Source of the DNA: Bradyrhizobium sp. CCGUVB4N
Lineage (GTDB): Bacteria > Pseudomonadota > Alphaproteobacteria > Rhizobiales > Xanthobacteraceae
Assembly: GCF_024199945.1 (NCBI RefSeq)
Contig: NZ_JANADP010000001.1
Location: forward strand, 1,240,001 to 1,304,000
Reading direction: 5' to 3'
Length of the DNA stretch: 64,000 bases
Made by a program: the position numbers and the translations under genes
Notes under the pieces: generated by a model
The model's database searches: none
What the model was told of the DNA's origin: nothing
What the model saw: the letters and a program-made list of their open reading frames with translations, nothing else
Part shown: positions 47,823-56,193 of the stretch, piece by piece
How positions within the stretch are numbered: position 1 is the stretch's first letter
How the letters are laid out: each line of letters opens with the position of its first letter

Positions 47823-47913
47823 TTGGGCTCGTCCGGATCTGTGCGGGGGGCGCTCAGCAATGAGCGTCCCTACCGCGATTGTTTCTTGTGGATTTCTGAA
47901 TCCATGGGCAACC

Positions 47914-49134
47914 ATGATTCGAATGTCGTGGGCGCGGGCCGCGTCGGTTGAGGAGACGCTTGCGTTATGGGCGGCGTCGCTTCGAGAGATCAAGAAGCGG
48001 ATACGTCCGTTGTTCACGCAAGAGCGTGTGGCGACGAATGCGGGCCTGTTCCTGGAAGGCCTGCTCGGAGATGAGCAGCGCAAGACCGGTTGGATGCGGG
48101 CGGAGGCGGCTGGCGATCCTGGCCCATGGCGGCAGCAGGCGCTTCTTGGTCGTGGGGATTGGGACGCGGATGCTTTGCGCGATATCGTGCGCGACTATGT
48201 CATCGAGCATTTGGCGGATGACGACGCGGTGCTGGTGATCGACGAGACCGGCTTTCTCAAGCAGGGAAAAGCGTCATGCGGAGTGGCGCGGCAATACGCT
48301 GGTTCGGCAGGCAAGATTGCGAACTGCCTGATCGGCGTCTTCGCTACCTACGTTTCGCGTCATGGCCATGCGTTCATCGATCGCGCGCTGTATCTTCCGA
48401 AGGAATGGACCGACGATCCAGATCGTCTGGAGGCCACATACGTGCCTGCCGACGTTGGCTTTGCGACCAAACCAAAGCTTGCGACGAGAATGATCGCACG
48501 CGCGATAGCCGCGTCTGTACCATTCAAGTGGGTTGCCGGTGATACCGTCTACGGTGTTGGCGACATCGAACAGCAACTACGTCGGGCAGGCAAAGGCTAT
48601 GTGCTTGGGGTCAGTAGCGCTCATGTATTCCGATCCTGGGGCAAGCGACCGCCGGTCGCCGGGACGGCTGCCGACCTCGCCCGGACGCGGCGCTCATCCG
48701 ACTGGAAGCGCCTGTCGGCGGGAGCCGGAACCAAAGGACCGCGGCTGCACGATTGGTGTTATCTCGAATTGGCCGATCTCGAGGCCGGGCAGTTCAGCAG
48801 TGCAAATGACGGTTTATGGACACGCGGTCTACTGATCCGTCGTCGCATCGCCGATGATGACCTCGCCTTCTTCACCACTTGGTGCCCAGCAGGAACAGCC
48901 ATTGAAACGCTGGTCGCAGTCGAAGGCCACCGATGGGCAATCGAGGACAGCTTTGAAACCGCGAAAAACGAGTTCGGGCTCGATCACAACGAGAGCAGAT
49001 CCTGGCATGGCTGGCACCGTCATGTGTCCTTGGTGATGCTCGCCTTCGCCATGATGGCCGCGATCCGACATCGCGCTAATCCGCCACCGCCCAAAAAAAC
49101 GAAACGGCGCCCCCCAGCAAAAGCCAAAGCATAA
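47914..49134 (+). mobile_element. IS701-family transposase
   Basis: The transposase reads from ATG 47914 or 47923 (SWARAASVEETLALWAASLR); the frame continues upstream through intron DNA, so the longer version is artificial. IS701/DDE features: DDAVLVIDETGFLKQGKASC (first Asp), ATYVPADVGFATKPKLATRM, VPFKWVAGDTVYGVGDIEQQ (second Asp) and VEGHRWAIEDSFETAKNEFG (Glu), with a basic C-terminus. At ~406 residues it appears intact. GGATTTC-like sequences at about 47890 and, inverted, at about 49168 may be parts of the terminal repeats. It directly abuts the 3' end of the intron, which may have been its target or its own insertion point. Confidence 0.85.
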
Positions 49135-49333
49135 CCACCCCACAACTGATCCGTTGGTCAATCCAGGAAATCCGACGCATTGCCATCAAACTTAATCGAA
49201 AGCGAATTCAACCCGCACACATCATCGCATGGTCTTTCTGGCGCAGAGCTCACCAGGCTGCCGCTCAACGCGCTCACATCAAATCAAAAAAGCAACTGTA
49301 ATGCTAGATCCCCGAGGCACGTCTTGGCGGAGT

Positions 49334-49379
49334 TCTTCCGCTGGCGTGCGTGCGGCTTGCGCCGCATCGGGCGCTTGTG
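49334..49379. repeat. REP-like palindromic repeat, copy 1
   Basis: About 46 bases that align with 62788-62833 with few mismatches. The core is a perfect hairpin, TGCGGC (49351-49356), loop TTGC, GCCGCA (49361-49366), followed by TCGGGC. The loop differs between the two copies while the stem is kept, as in REP-type intergenic repeats. Confidence 0.6.
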
Positions 49380-49812
49380 AACCGAGCCGCTGTGCGTCTC
49401 GGCCACCGGCGTCGATCCCTCGCGCGAACACTGCGGAGCTCCTCGCCGGGGGCACTCGGGAAAGGGGCTCGCCTTCGGCGATCGCTATCACTGCCCCTGT
49501 CCCGGGTGCCCTGTTAACCGGTCTCGTCGCAGCACTCGGACCCGCGTGCCCCTTCGGGTCGCTATGCTCACGCTCCTGCGGGTGCCATTTTCCGTTTAGG
49601 CGATGCGCCGTTGGCGCACGCCTGGTCGGCCTGCGGCCCTAAGCACCTCAAGACCAAGTCCAATGAAGAATCGGACGGAAGGCGGGCCGCGTCGCAGATT
49701 TCGCATTCTCTCATGCAACAGCTTCGGTCCGTACACGATCTGCAATAATCGCTTAGGTTCGCTCCCGAATAGCGGGCGTACGGATCCGCATTATGAACGC
49801 CGGCAGGCGCTC

Positions 49813-50187
49813 ATGATGCTCCCCAGCCAAACCATCGGCATCTCGATTGTAAATCGATCGTCCGCTTCGAAGAATCATCCACAGGATGAATCAACAATTA
49901 ACCAAATAACGTTAGTATCCAACCCGAGTAGCACTTCTTCCGAATCACGCTTTGTGGTCATGCTGCGTAAGGTAACGATGGAGGAAGACTTGGGCAAAAA
50001 AGCGCAAACTGGCTCCAAATCGAACGAGCCAAAGCTCACATTGCGTGCCGCAAGCTCGAGCCGAGGCGAAAGCAAGAAGTCGGCTCGGGCAACTGCGCGG
50101 CCGCGGATTGACTCCACGTTGTATTTCATTGAACGAGAAAGCGACGATCTGCCGCTTAGTCACTTCGAGAAGTTTGACATAACTTGA
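49813..50187 (+). CDS. doubtful small frame, Ser/Lys-rich
   Basis: A frame of about 124 codons from ATG 49813, or 75 codons from ATG 49960, ends four bases from the convergent operon. Its C-terminal part (RASSSRGESKKSARATARPR, then STLYFIERESDDLPLSHFEK) is charged and low in complexity. I recognise no family and see no good ribosome site. Kept only because it fills the space up to the convergent operon. Confidence 0.2.
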   Translation: MMLPSQTIGISIVNRSSASKNHPQDESTINQITLVSNPSSTSSESRFVVMLRKVTMEEDLGKKAQTGSKSNEPKLTLRAASSSRGESKKSARATARPRIDSTLYFIERESDDLPLSHFEKFDIT

Positions 50188-50190
50188 GGC

Positions 50191-51126
50191 TCAGGGACCG
50201 CCTTCGAGTTGTTCGATGGCCCGAGCGCGGCCCTCGAACGAGCCGGATATGGTGCTGGCGCCTCTCGATAACCGATGATTGAGCAGCTTTAGTTTTCTGA
50301 TTTCCTGCCGAAGCTCGTCATAGCGCGTTCCCTTTCGAAGCAGTCTTGCTTTCACCTCGCGCGCATTGAATAGCCCATAAAGATCCGACCCACGCCTTTT
50401 TTCAATGCGGTGTATGGCCTCGGTCGCGAGTGCAATTCCCTTGTCCAAATCGGTAGACTGAACCCGCCACTCCCGCTTGGCGCGCAAGATGAGCGCGTTG
50501 ATCAAGCCGCTTTCGCTATGACCGCGTTCGTGCTCGAGCTCTGCCTCCTCTAGCAGGCGCTGCACGTGCCCATCATCGAACTCATCTCGATCAAGCAGAC
50601 AAGAGACATGCATATTGAGTATGTTGCCCCGCCCAGTGGGATCGATCATTTTTGCGAAAATGGGCTCGACAAGCTCTAGCAGCTTGACGACAGCTTCATT
50701 GTCACTATCGGGTCGCTCACTGAGGATCTTGGCCTTTTTGAAGACTGCATTTGCATATTGATACAGAAGTTCATTCTGGGAGTAATATTCAATGCAGACA
50801 TCGATAGTCTCGCTTGCGCGATCAAAATCACCCATCAGTCGGTATAGATCTGCGGAAATCTCCGCCAACTTGATCTCGCCCGCCCGGTTGTCTGAATCCT
50901 GGTCCTTCAACAGATTGCGGGCTTTTTCCAACGCCTTCTCGCAGAGCCGATACTCGTCCTTGTGGAGGTAAGCTCTGGCCTGATATCGGATAGCGAGGCC
51001 TTGCCAGTCGAGCAAATTGGCTTGGCTCGCGGTTTTTTCCAATTGCCTGGAAACGCTCAAGACTTCTTCGATATCGCGTTTCTTCAATAGCGCCTGCAGC
51101 AGCTCCTCGCTCAGAAGGAGATGCAA
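50191..51126 (-). CDS. helical-repeat (TPR-like) protein, last gene of the L17/STAND operon
   Basis: The ~311 residues form successive helix pairs: LLDWQGLAIRYQARAYLHKD, IKLAEISADLYRLMGDFDRA, YQYANAVFKKAKILSERPDS and SGLINALILRAKREWRVQST, with TPR-like Y/A/G spacing. Only a TTG at 51126 can start it in frame. The frame is open upstream and reads sensibly (ADRIKRITAVLDPRSSEALH) back to the stop of the preceding gene, so it may instead be the second half of that gene after a frameshift near 51170-51200. In STAND proteins a C-terminal TPR or similar repeat array follows the NTPase and senses the trigger; this protein is a candidate sensor supplied as a separate chain. Confidence 0.7.
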   Translation of the reverse strand: MHLLLSEELLQALLKKRDIEEVLSVSRQLEKTASQANLLDWQGLAIRYQARAYLHKDEYRLCEKALEKARNLLKDQDSDNRAGEIKLAEISADLYRLMGDFDRASETIDVCIEYYSQNELLYQYANAVFKKAKILSERPDSDNEAVVKLLELVEPIFAKMIDPTGRGNILNMHVSCLLDRDEFDDGHVQRLLEEAELEHERGHSESGLINALILRAKREWRVQSTDLDKGIALATEAIHRIEKRRGSDLYGLFNAREVKARLLRKGTRYDELRQEIRKLKLLNHRLSRGASTISGSFEGRARAIEQLEGGP

Positions 51127-51167
51127 GGCCTCGCTCGACCGCGGGTCGAGAACCGCGGTAATCCTCT

Positions 51168-51791
51168 TTATCCGGTCCGCAGGCGCGCTTCGCCAAGGAT
51201 TTGTCGTGCACGTAGCGCTTCATGAATCAAAAAATCGTCTTTGGTTGCGAACAAGGAATCTTGCTTGAAATCGTCGAACGCGCGGACGAGGCGTCTTAAC
51301 GTGGCTCTGAGCTCAGGCTGTAGTGCTGCGCGGATATACGCGTTCGTATACCGCTTCATCGCCGAGGCCGGTTTCAGAAAATACTCCAAGTAGGTTACTT
51401 CGGCTTCATACTTTCCCTTCAGTGCGGGCTCGATCGTCGAAACGCGATCCTGAAAGGCTGAAAGGACAAGCTCAAAGTCCCGTAATTGCTCCGAGGGAGC
51501 AATTTGGTTTGCGAAGACGTATCGTAAGACCTTGCGGATTGGTGTTGCGATAGAGAGTTCGCGATCTTTCTCGTAGCTCTGAAAAAAGCTCTCGATATTG
51601 CTTTCGAGGACGTTATGTCTCTCGCACAATTGTTGATAGGTCTCTCTTAAAAAGAATCTGGGGAATCCAAGAACCGATAAGGATGCCAATTCCTCCCCGG
51701 CATGAGTGGTCAGCAACTGCAGGAGAACGTCGTCGAGCGTGCCGATATATGCTTTGGTTTTAAATCTTGCAAAGGGTGCTTCGCTGCTCAT
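51168..51791 (-). CDS. helical protein following the STAND-like NTPase
   Basis: The 207 residues are mainly alpha-helical (YIGTLDDVLLQLLTTHAGEE; ETYQQLCERHNVLESNIESF; DDFLIHEALRARQILGEARL). I do not recognise a family. The ATG overlaps the NTPase stop (ATGA), so it is translated by coupling. By order it takes the place of the winged-helix and linker region that follows the NTPase domain in one-chain STAND proteins. Its stop lies in a segment where the neighbouring frame continues into the TPR-like protein, so one longer 51791-50191 protein of about 530 residues is an alternative reading. Confidence 0.7.
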   Translation of the reverse strand: MSSEAPFARFKTKAYIGTLDDVLLQLLTTHAGEELASLSVLGFPRFFLRETYQQLCERHNVLESNIESFFQSYEKDRELSIATPIRKVLRYVFANQIAPSEQLRDFELVLSAFQDRVSTIEPALKGKYEAEVTYLEYFLKPASAMKRYTNAYIRAALQPELRATLRRLVRAFDDFKQDSLFATKDDFLIHEALRARQILGEARLRTG

Positions 51792-52618
51792 CGTGTGGGG
51801 ACCTCATTGGCCGCCTGAACTCGAAGCCGTCTTGGAGGAAGCAATATTTTTATGGCAGCCGCCATGCGCATCGGATCGGTGGAATAGTCCTCAAGGGCTC
51901 TCTCCACGATGCTCTCGATGCTCTCGTCGATCCTGCGGCCGTGTTCGCGCAGCCATTCAAATAGCTCTTCGCGATCGGTGATTGGACCTAATGTATACTC
52001 GCAGCAAACGCGTTTGGTAGGATAGTCGAGATTCTCTTTCTCGAAGCTCTGGCAAAAAAATGCGATCTTGGCAGAAGGGATTAGCCTGGAGACCTTCAGA
52101 AGGTGCTTGTACGTCCAGGTCCGGATGATGGGATCGCACTTTTCGTAGTTGTCAATGATCAAGACGAACTGCCGCGGGCCAAAGTAAGCCGCGAGGTCCC
52201 GCACAAATGCGTCAAAAAGATCAGAGTAATACAGCCAGAGATTATCTTCTGACTGAGCTCTGCTGATGGCGTCGATCTGAACCTGCTGCGAGTTATTCAC
52301 CTGCACACCCTGTACGAAGCTCAGAGAGACCGACGCCGGCGTTCGGCAGGCCTGCAGGTTCCGCTGAAAAGTGTGTCCGACACCTAAATCGTTGAGGATG
52401 GTCGAAATGATGTCTGGCGGCTTCTCGAGACTATTGAGCTGAACGAAGGCAGACATGTGACTGTCCTTGATCTGCTCGTACAGCCACTCGCAGAGCATCG
52501 ACTTGCCATAGTCTTTGGGGGCACTGATGACGCAAAGCTTCAGCGCGTCATTGACCAGAAATGCCTGTAGCCTTTCACGCCCTTGCTTGTGGTTGACCAA
52601 CGGCGAGGGCTTAGTCAT
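51788..52618 (-). CDS. STAND/AAA-like P-loop NTPase
   Basis: The 276-residue protein opens NHKQGRERLQAFLVNDALKL and has a variant Walker A, CVISAPKDYGKSMLCEWLYE (residues 33-40; the first Gly of GxxxxGKS is Ala). Walker B follows as PRQFVLIIDNYEKCDPIIRT near residue 150, with a sensor-like IPSAKIAFFCQSFEKE and a C-terminal helical region LFEWLREHGRRIDESIESIV. This fits the NTPase core of STAND-type switches (NLR-like, AP-ATPase, iSTAND), but without fused sensor or effector. Its ATG overlaps the stop of the small membrane protein, and its stop overlaps the next ATG, so the products are probably made in fixed ratio and form a complex. Confidence 0.75.
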   Translation of the reverse strand: MTKPSPLVNHKQGRERLQAFLVNDALKLCVISAPKDYGKSMLCEWLYEQIKDSHMSAFVQLNSLEKPPDIISTILNDLGVGHTFQRNLQACRTPASVSLSFVQGVQVNNSQQVQIDAISRAQSEDNLWLYYSDLFDAFVRDLAAYFGPRQFVLIIDNYEKCDPIIRTWTYKHLLKVSRLIPSAKIAFFCQSFEKENLDYPTKRVCCEYTLGPITDREELFEWLREHGRRIDESIESIVERALEDYSTDPMRMAAAIKILLPPRRLRVQAANEVPTR

Positions 52619-52908
52619 TTGGTGGACGAGCTGATCTTGACGTTTTTGCTGGTGGGATCGATCGAAACATCCTCGATGCTGGATCCCTTGCCGACCGCCC
52701 CGACTTCTACGTCCGTGCCGGCCGCTTCGATTCGCCGAACCGTTGAAACGTCCGACGGGCTGTGCGTTTCAACCGATGCGCCGCTCAGTGGCGACCAGTT
52801 GATGCGCTTCAGTCTCGATCTCAACAAGATGACTGCGACAACGGCGAAAAGTACCAGCGCGGCGATAAGAACTGTCGTGTCCGATAGCTTTGCGGCAATC
52901 GTTTCCAT
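52615..52908 (-). CDS. small single-pass membrane protein of the L17/STAND operon
   Basis: The 97 residues have one transmembrane helix near the N-terminus (TTVLIAALVLFAVVAVILLR), then basic RSRLKR and a soluble tail of short beta-type repeats (GASVETHSPSDVSTVRRIEA; GSSIEDVSIDPTSKNVKISS). The positive residues after the helix suggest that the tail lies in the cytoplasm. The start is 3 bases after the L17 stop, with AAGGGG inside the L17 3' end as ribosome site, and the stop overlaps the NTPase ATG. It may anchor the NTPase at the membrane or be the effector itself. Family unknown to me. Confidence 0.7.
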   Translation of the reverse strand: METIAAKLSDTTVLIAALVLFAVVAVILLRSRLKRINWSPLSGASVETHSPSDVSTVRRIEAAGTDVEVGAVGKGSSIEDVSIDPTSKNVKISSSTK

Positions 52909-52911
52909 CTT

Positions 52912-53358
52912 CTACCCCTTCACATCATCTGGATCATCTTCCTTGGTGCCGTAGCGATATTGCCCCGGCCCGTTATAAGCGGCAGCTCCCTTGGCGCTTG
53001 CGTCGCGATCGACAAACTCGATGACAGCCATGGGAGCGCTGTCGCCGTAGCGAAAACCAGCGCGGATGATGCGCAAATAGCCGCCCGGACGCTGTGCGTA
53101 GCGTGGCCCGATGTCTTCGAAAAGCTTCTTGAGGACGTCTTTGCGAGTGAGGACGGCAGCCACTTGCCGCCGATTATGCAAATTGTCGTCTTTGCCCTTG
53201 GTAATCAATTTTTCGACGATCGGCCGAAGTTCTTTTGCCTTCGGCACCGTCGTCAAAATTTGCTCGTGAAGCAGCAAGTTGGACGCGAGATTCCGAAACA
53301 GAGATCGCCTGTGGGCGGATGTCCGGCCCAACTTGCGATGCCCATCTCCGTGTCTCAT
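52912..53358 (-). CDS. ribosomal protein bL17 paralogue, outside the ribosomal operon
   Basis: A complete L17: [96 protein letters not shown] and [12 protein letters not shown], with an acidic tail EDDPDDVKG. Normal rplQ lies beside rpoA; no ribosomal neighbour exists here. The sequence looks closer to the L17 type of Deltaproteobacteria and similar phyla ([17 protein letters not shown]) than to the alphaproteobacterial type (RHRxxGRKLxRTxxHR), an impression from memory that suggests transfer. It is the first gene of the STAND operon: the next ATG comes 3 bases after its TAG. Whether it enters ribosomes or acts as decoy, sensor or antitoxin is open. Confidence 0.9.
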   Translation of the reverse strand: MRHGDGHRKLGRTSAHRRSLFRNLASNLLLHEQILTTVPKAKELRPIVEKLITKGKDDNLHNRRQVAAVLTRKDVLKKLFEDIGPRYAQRPGGYLRIIRAGFRYGDSAPMAVIEFVDRDASAKGAAAYNGPGQYRYGTKEDDPDDVKG

Positions 53359-53400
53359 TTGGACGTCCGAGCCGAATCTTGATGAAAAGGAATTCTTGAG

Positions 53401-53429
53401 AAAAAAATACTGACTCCTGATGGGTCAGT
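53401..53429 (-). terminator. hairpin plus T-run in the leader of the L17/STAND operon
   Basis: Read on the minus strand, ACTGACCC (from 53429), loop ATCA, GG-A-GTCAGT (to 53409) form an eight-pair stem with one bulged A, directly followed by ATTTTTTT. This is a textbook intrinsic terminator, yet no minus-strand gene lies upstream. It is about 43 bases before the L17 ATG. It may be an attenuator in the leader, a block to read-through, or a symmetric operator overlapping a promoter (TTGACA at 53445-53440). Confidence 0.6.
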
Positions 53430-53809
53430 GGAACCACAATGTCAAGTGGCAAGTTCCGATCACAAACGCAGGAATAGCGGGAAAATCAACAGGAAGAAGA
53501 TGCCTCAGGATCAGGAGGCCTCAGCGCGCCGAGTTCGCATGATCAAGCTAACGTCTTTGACGAAGTCGGCCTGTTACTGCCTGTCAAATGTGTACCAGGA
53601 TATGGCGCAGCATTTCATCGGATTTGTCCTGTCTCGCGCGCAACCCTGAACATCTCTGATCTTTTGTGCAGCATTGCTGTGTCGAACGCGTCGCCCGCTA
53701 CTAAGATCGCTCCGTCCCCCAGGACGATACCTTCGCGGCTGTCTCAGGCTAGCATGCAAGCCAAGAGGCTATATCATTTGCAATTTTGTCTTGCATGCGA
53801 ACGCCCTGC

Positions 53810-53837
53810 TTGACCGGGCACGATACGTGTGTAGGAT
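53810..53837 (+). promoter_or_regulatory. candidate sigma-70-type promoter for the protease-nuclease operon
   Basis: TTGACC (53810-53815), 16 bases, TAGGAT (53832-53837). It lies about 240 bases ahead of the protease-nuclease ATG. Spacing and boxes are reasonable but not strong, and alphaproteobacterial promoters are degenerate. Confidence 0.3.
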
Positions 53838-54075
53838 CAACAATCAGAGATTGTGCGAAGCATATTGATCCGGCATTTTGGAAAAGTCATATGTTCAACC
53901 ACGAAGCCGGCGACCGCGAATTCATCCTCAAGCCGGCAGGCATCCGCACGCAGTAAGTCAGCCGCAAGCTGCAGATTTGCGACGCTCACATGACAGTGTG
54001 GCCGGGCGATGTTCTGGCGCGTGTCGGAGCGATGAATGAAAAATATGTTGCTGGTAGGGCGAGGCCGTGCGGGGC

Positions 54076-56172
54076 ATGGAAATTGACAGGTCGCGATTTA
54101 GGCAGATCGTCGAGCAATCGCGCGAAGATCGTGATCGGGTGCGCAGGCTCGTCGACGACAAGCGGTGGCGGGAAGCCGAACCCGACCGAACGCGGATGGC
54201 CATGTATACCGCGCGTACCACTCGGCAGACGATGCCGAGGGGCGCGGAAGCAGTGCAGGGACCGGACGATATGCAAGCGTCCTCGTTCCTGCCAGAGGGC
54301 GCGACGGCTCGGCGCGCAGTCGGATTCGTCGAATCCACAAACGGTGGCAAATGGACCGCCGGCACCGGGTTCTTGATCAGCCCCACCTTGTTCATAACGA
54401 ACCAGCATGTCGTGCCGGATGAAAACGCCGCGCTTGCGACGCAAATCACCTTCGATCGGGAGATGGGCGAGGACGGATCGCTCCTGCCGACGACCGTCTT
54501 CAGGCTGGCGCCCGAGCGGCTTGCTCTATTCTCGCGCCAGGAAGAATTGGACTACGCCGTCATTGCACTGGGGCAAAGAGTTGCCGGTAACGGCGACCCG
54601 CGGGATTTCCGCTACTGCGTTCTATCCGACCGGCCCGACAAGCACGTGATCGGCATGAACATGAACATCGTGCAGCATCCGAACGGGCTGCCGAAGATGA
54701 TCGCCATCAGGAACAACATCCTGCAGTACCGGACGGAGCGCACGCTTCTGTACGAAACGGACACCGATCACGGCTCGTCCGGGGCCGCGGTGTTCAACGA
54801 CGCGTGGGAACTGGTGGCGCTTCATCATTTTGGCGAGCCGTTCCTGGAGCGCGTCGACGAAAACGGAAATCGCATACTTGCGAACGTGAACGAGGGCGTG
54901 CGGATCAGCGCGATCTACCGTCATCTTTCAGATCGTCTCGGCAGCCTTGATGGGGAGCGCCGCGATCTGTTGCGGGTCGCCCTCGAACTCTCGAAGACGG
55001 CGATCGCGCAAACCGGCGGCAAACGGCTCTCGCCGCCGCATCCGTCCAACGAAGCAGAGAGCCTGGTGATCGGTGAGGAGCACGGCATGGCGAATGACGT
55101 CGGCGGAAACGAGATCAGGGTAACCATTCCGATAGAGGTCAGCGTTCGTGTCGGCGGCGCCTCCGCACGCGGTGTCCCGCTCGCGCAGGTGCCGACGCCT
55201 CAAAAGACACTGGTGCGTGCAGCGGAAAAGATATCGATCGATCAGGACTATTCCAACCGCGACGGTTACAGCCCGCAGTTCGTGCGCGGCGTAACATTTC
55301 CTCTGCCGACGCCGGTCGGGAAGCTGTCGCGGCAAATCGCGCCGTTGAGGGCCGGCGAGGCCAACGCGGAGGCCGGTGAACTCAAGTACGAGCACTTCAG
55401 CATCAAGATGAACAAGGTTAAGAAAATGGCTTTGTTCACGGCCACGAATATCGATGGCAACCACTTCTTGAACGTCGATCGCAATACTGGGGAGGTTACC
55501 GACGGTGCGGAAGGAGAGACCTGGTTCAGTGATCCTCGCATCAGCGCGAGCTTCTTCATCGATCAGACCTTCTACTCGGGGTGGTCTAATCTTTTCGACC
55601 GGGGCCATCTGACGCGCCGCATGGATCCGGACTGGGGAAACAAGGAGCAGGCCGAGCGCGCGAATGCGGACACGTATCATTTCACGAACTGCACTCCGCA
55701 GCATTTCCGCTTCAACGAGAGCACCAAGTTCTGGCAGGGGGCCGAGCAATACGTCCTCGAGAACGGGGCGATCGCGGAGGAAAGCGCCAACCGCATCTGC
55801 GTCTTTCAAGGGCCGATCTTCGACGACAAGATTGATCTGTGGGCCGACGACATCCAGATACCCTCGTCGTTTTACAAGGTGATCGCTTGGAAGCGCAGAA
55901 ACGGCGTGAAATCCGTCGGGCTGGTGGTCGATCAGCGCCAGCTGCTGTCCGAGCAGCGTCACGGGGGCATTCCTCCGAAGCCGCCTGCATTCGTCGACGT
56001 CTCGCAATGGCGTGTCGCCATCAGCGAGATCGAACGCCGAACAAGCCTGGACTTCGGTGATCAAATCAGGTCGGCCGACACATTTGAAACGAAGGATCAG
56101 CCGGTCGTCGGCGAGGCGCGCCCGGCGGTTCCGGTCAAGTCCCTATCCGATCTTCTGCCCAAGAACCTGTGA
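54076..56172 (+). CDS. trypsin-like serine protease fused to a DRGH (NUC1) endonuclease
   Basis: A 698-residue two-enzyme protein. After a charged helical N-terminus (residues ~1-85) comes a V8/trypsin-like protease with the triad His in LFITNQHVVPD (~110), Asp in ELDYAVIALGQ (~159) and Ser in TDHGSSGAAVFNDAW (~233). After a linker, a DNA/RNA non-specific endonuclease domain begins near residue 405 and holds the catalytic motif NLFDRGHLTRRMDPDWGN (~507) plus TYHFTNCTPQHFRFNES. There is no signal peptide, so it would act in the cytoplasm. ATG 54076 is chosen; a GTG nine bases earlier is possible. Such fusions suggest an effector kept inactive until cleavage. First of three closely spaced genes. 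Confidence 0.85.
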   Translation: MEIDRSRFRQIVEQSREDRDRVRRLVDDKRWREAEPDRTRMAMYTARTTRQTMPRGAEAVQGPDDMQASSFLPEGATARRAVGFVESTNGGKWTAGTGFLISPTLFITNQHVVPDENAALATQITFDREMGEDGSLLPTTVFRLAPERLALFSRQEELDYAVIALGQRVAGNGDPRDFRYCVLSDRPDKHVIGMNMNIVQHPNGLPKMIAIRNNILQYRTERTLLYETDTDHGSSGAAVFNDAWELVALHHFGEPFLERVDENGNRILANVNEGVRISAIYRHLSDRLGSLDGERRDLLRVALELSKTAIAQTGGKRLSPPHPSNEAESLVIGEEHGMANDVGGNEIRVTIPIEVSVRVGGASARGVPLAQVPTPQKTLVRAAEKISIDQDYSNRDGYSPQFVRGVTFPLPTPVGKLSRQIAPLRAGEANAEAGELKYEHFSIKMNKVKKMALFTATNIDGNHFLNVDRNTGEVTDGAEGETWFSDPRISASFFIDQTFYSGWSNLFDRGHLTRRMDPDWGNKEQAERANADTYHFTNCTPQHFRFNESTKFWQGAEQYVLENGAIAEESANRICVFQGPIFDDKIDLWADDIQIPSSFYKVIAWKRRNGVKSVGLVVDQRQLLSEQRHGGIPPKPPAFVDVSQWRVAISEIERRTSLDFGDQIRSADTFETKDQPVVGEARPAVPVKSLSDLLPKNL

Positions 56173-56193
56173 TCCAAGCCTTCGGGGGAGCCT

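Larger units (their letters stand above)
49135..50190. other. 1-kb region between IS701 and the L17/STAND operon
   Basis: The first half is very GC-rich and full of short palindromes (for example TGCGCC-GTT-GGCGCA near 49606-49620) and contains one copy of the REP-like repeat. The second half is of normal composition and holds one doubtful small frame (49813-50187). No complete gene can be supported. Confidence 0.5.
53359..54075. other. divergent intergenic region between two operons
   Basis: About 720 bases separate the L17/STAND operon (minus) from the protease-nuclease operon (plus). It holds a hairpin with T-run on the minus strand (53401-53429), a consensus TTGACA on the minus strand at 53445-53440 and a candidate plus-strand promoter at 53810-53837. 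A 21-codon frame at 53891-53956 (MFNHEAGDREFILKPAGIRT...) is too short to support. No larger gene is seen. Confidence 0.5.

Noticed and set aside
47731..47913. N-terminal extension of the IS701 transposase frame
   Set aside because: The extra codons read through group II intron DNA; family similarity begins at SWARAASVEETLALW.
54928..56064. Long open frame on the minus strand opposite the protease-nuclease gene (about 378 codons)
   Set aside because: It lies entirely over a gene with two recognisable catalytic domains on the plus strand, has no family features of its own, and is explained by the GC-rich third positions of the plus-strand gene.
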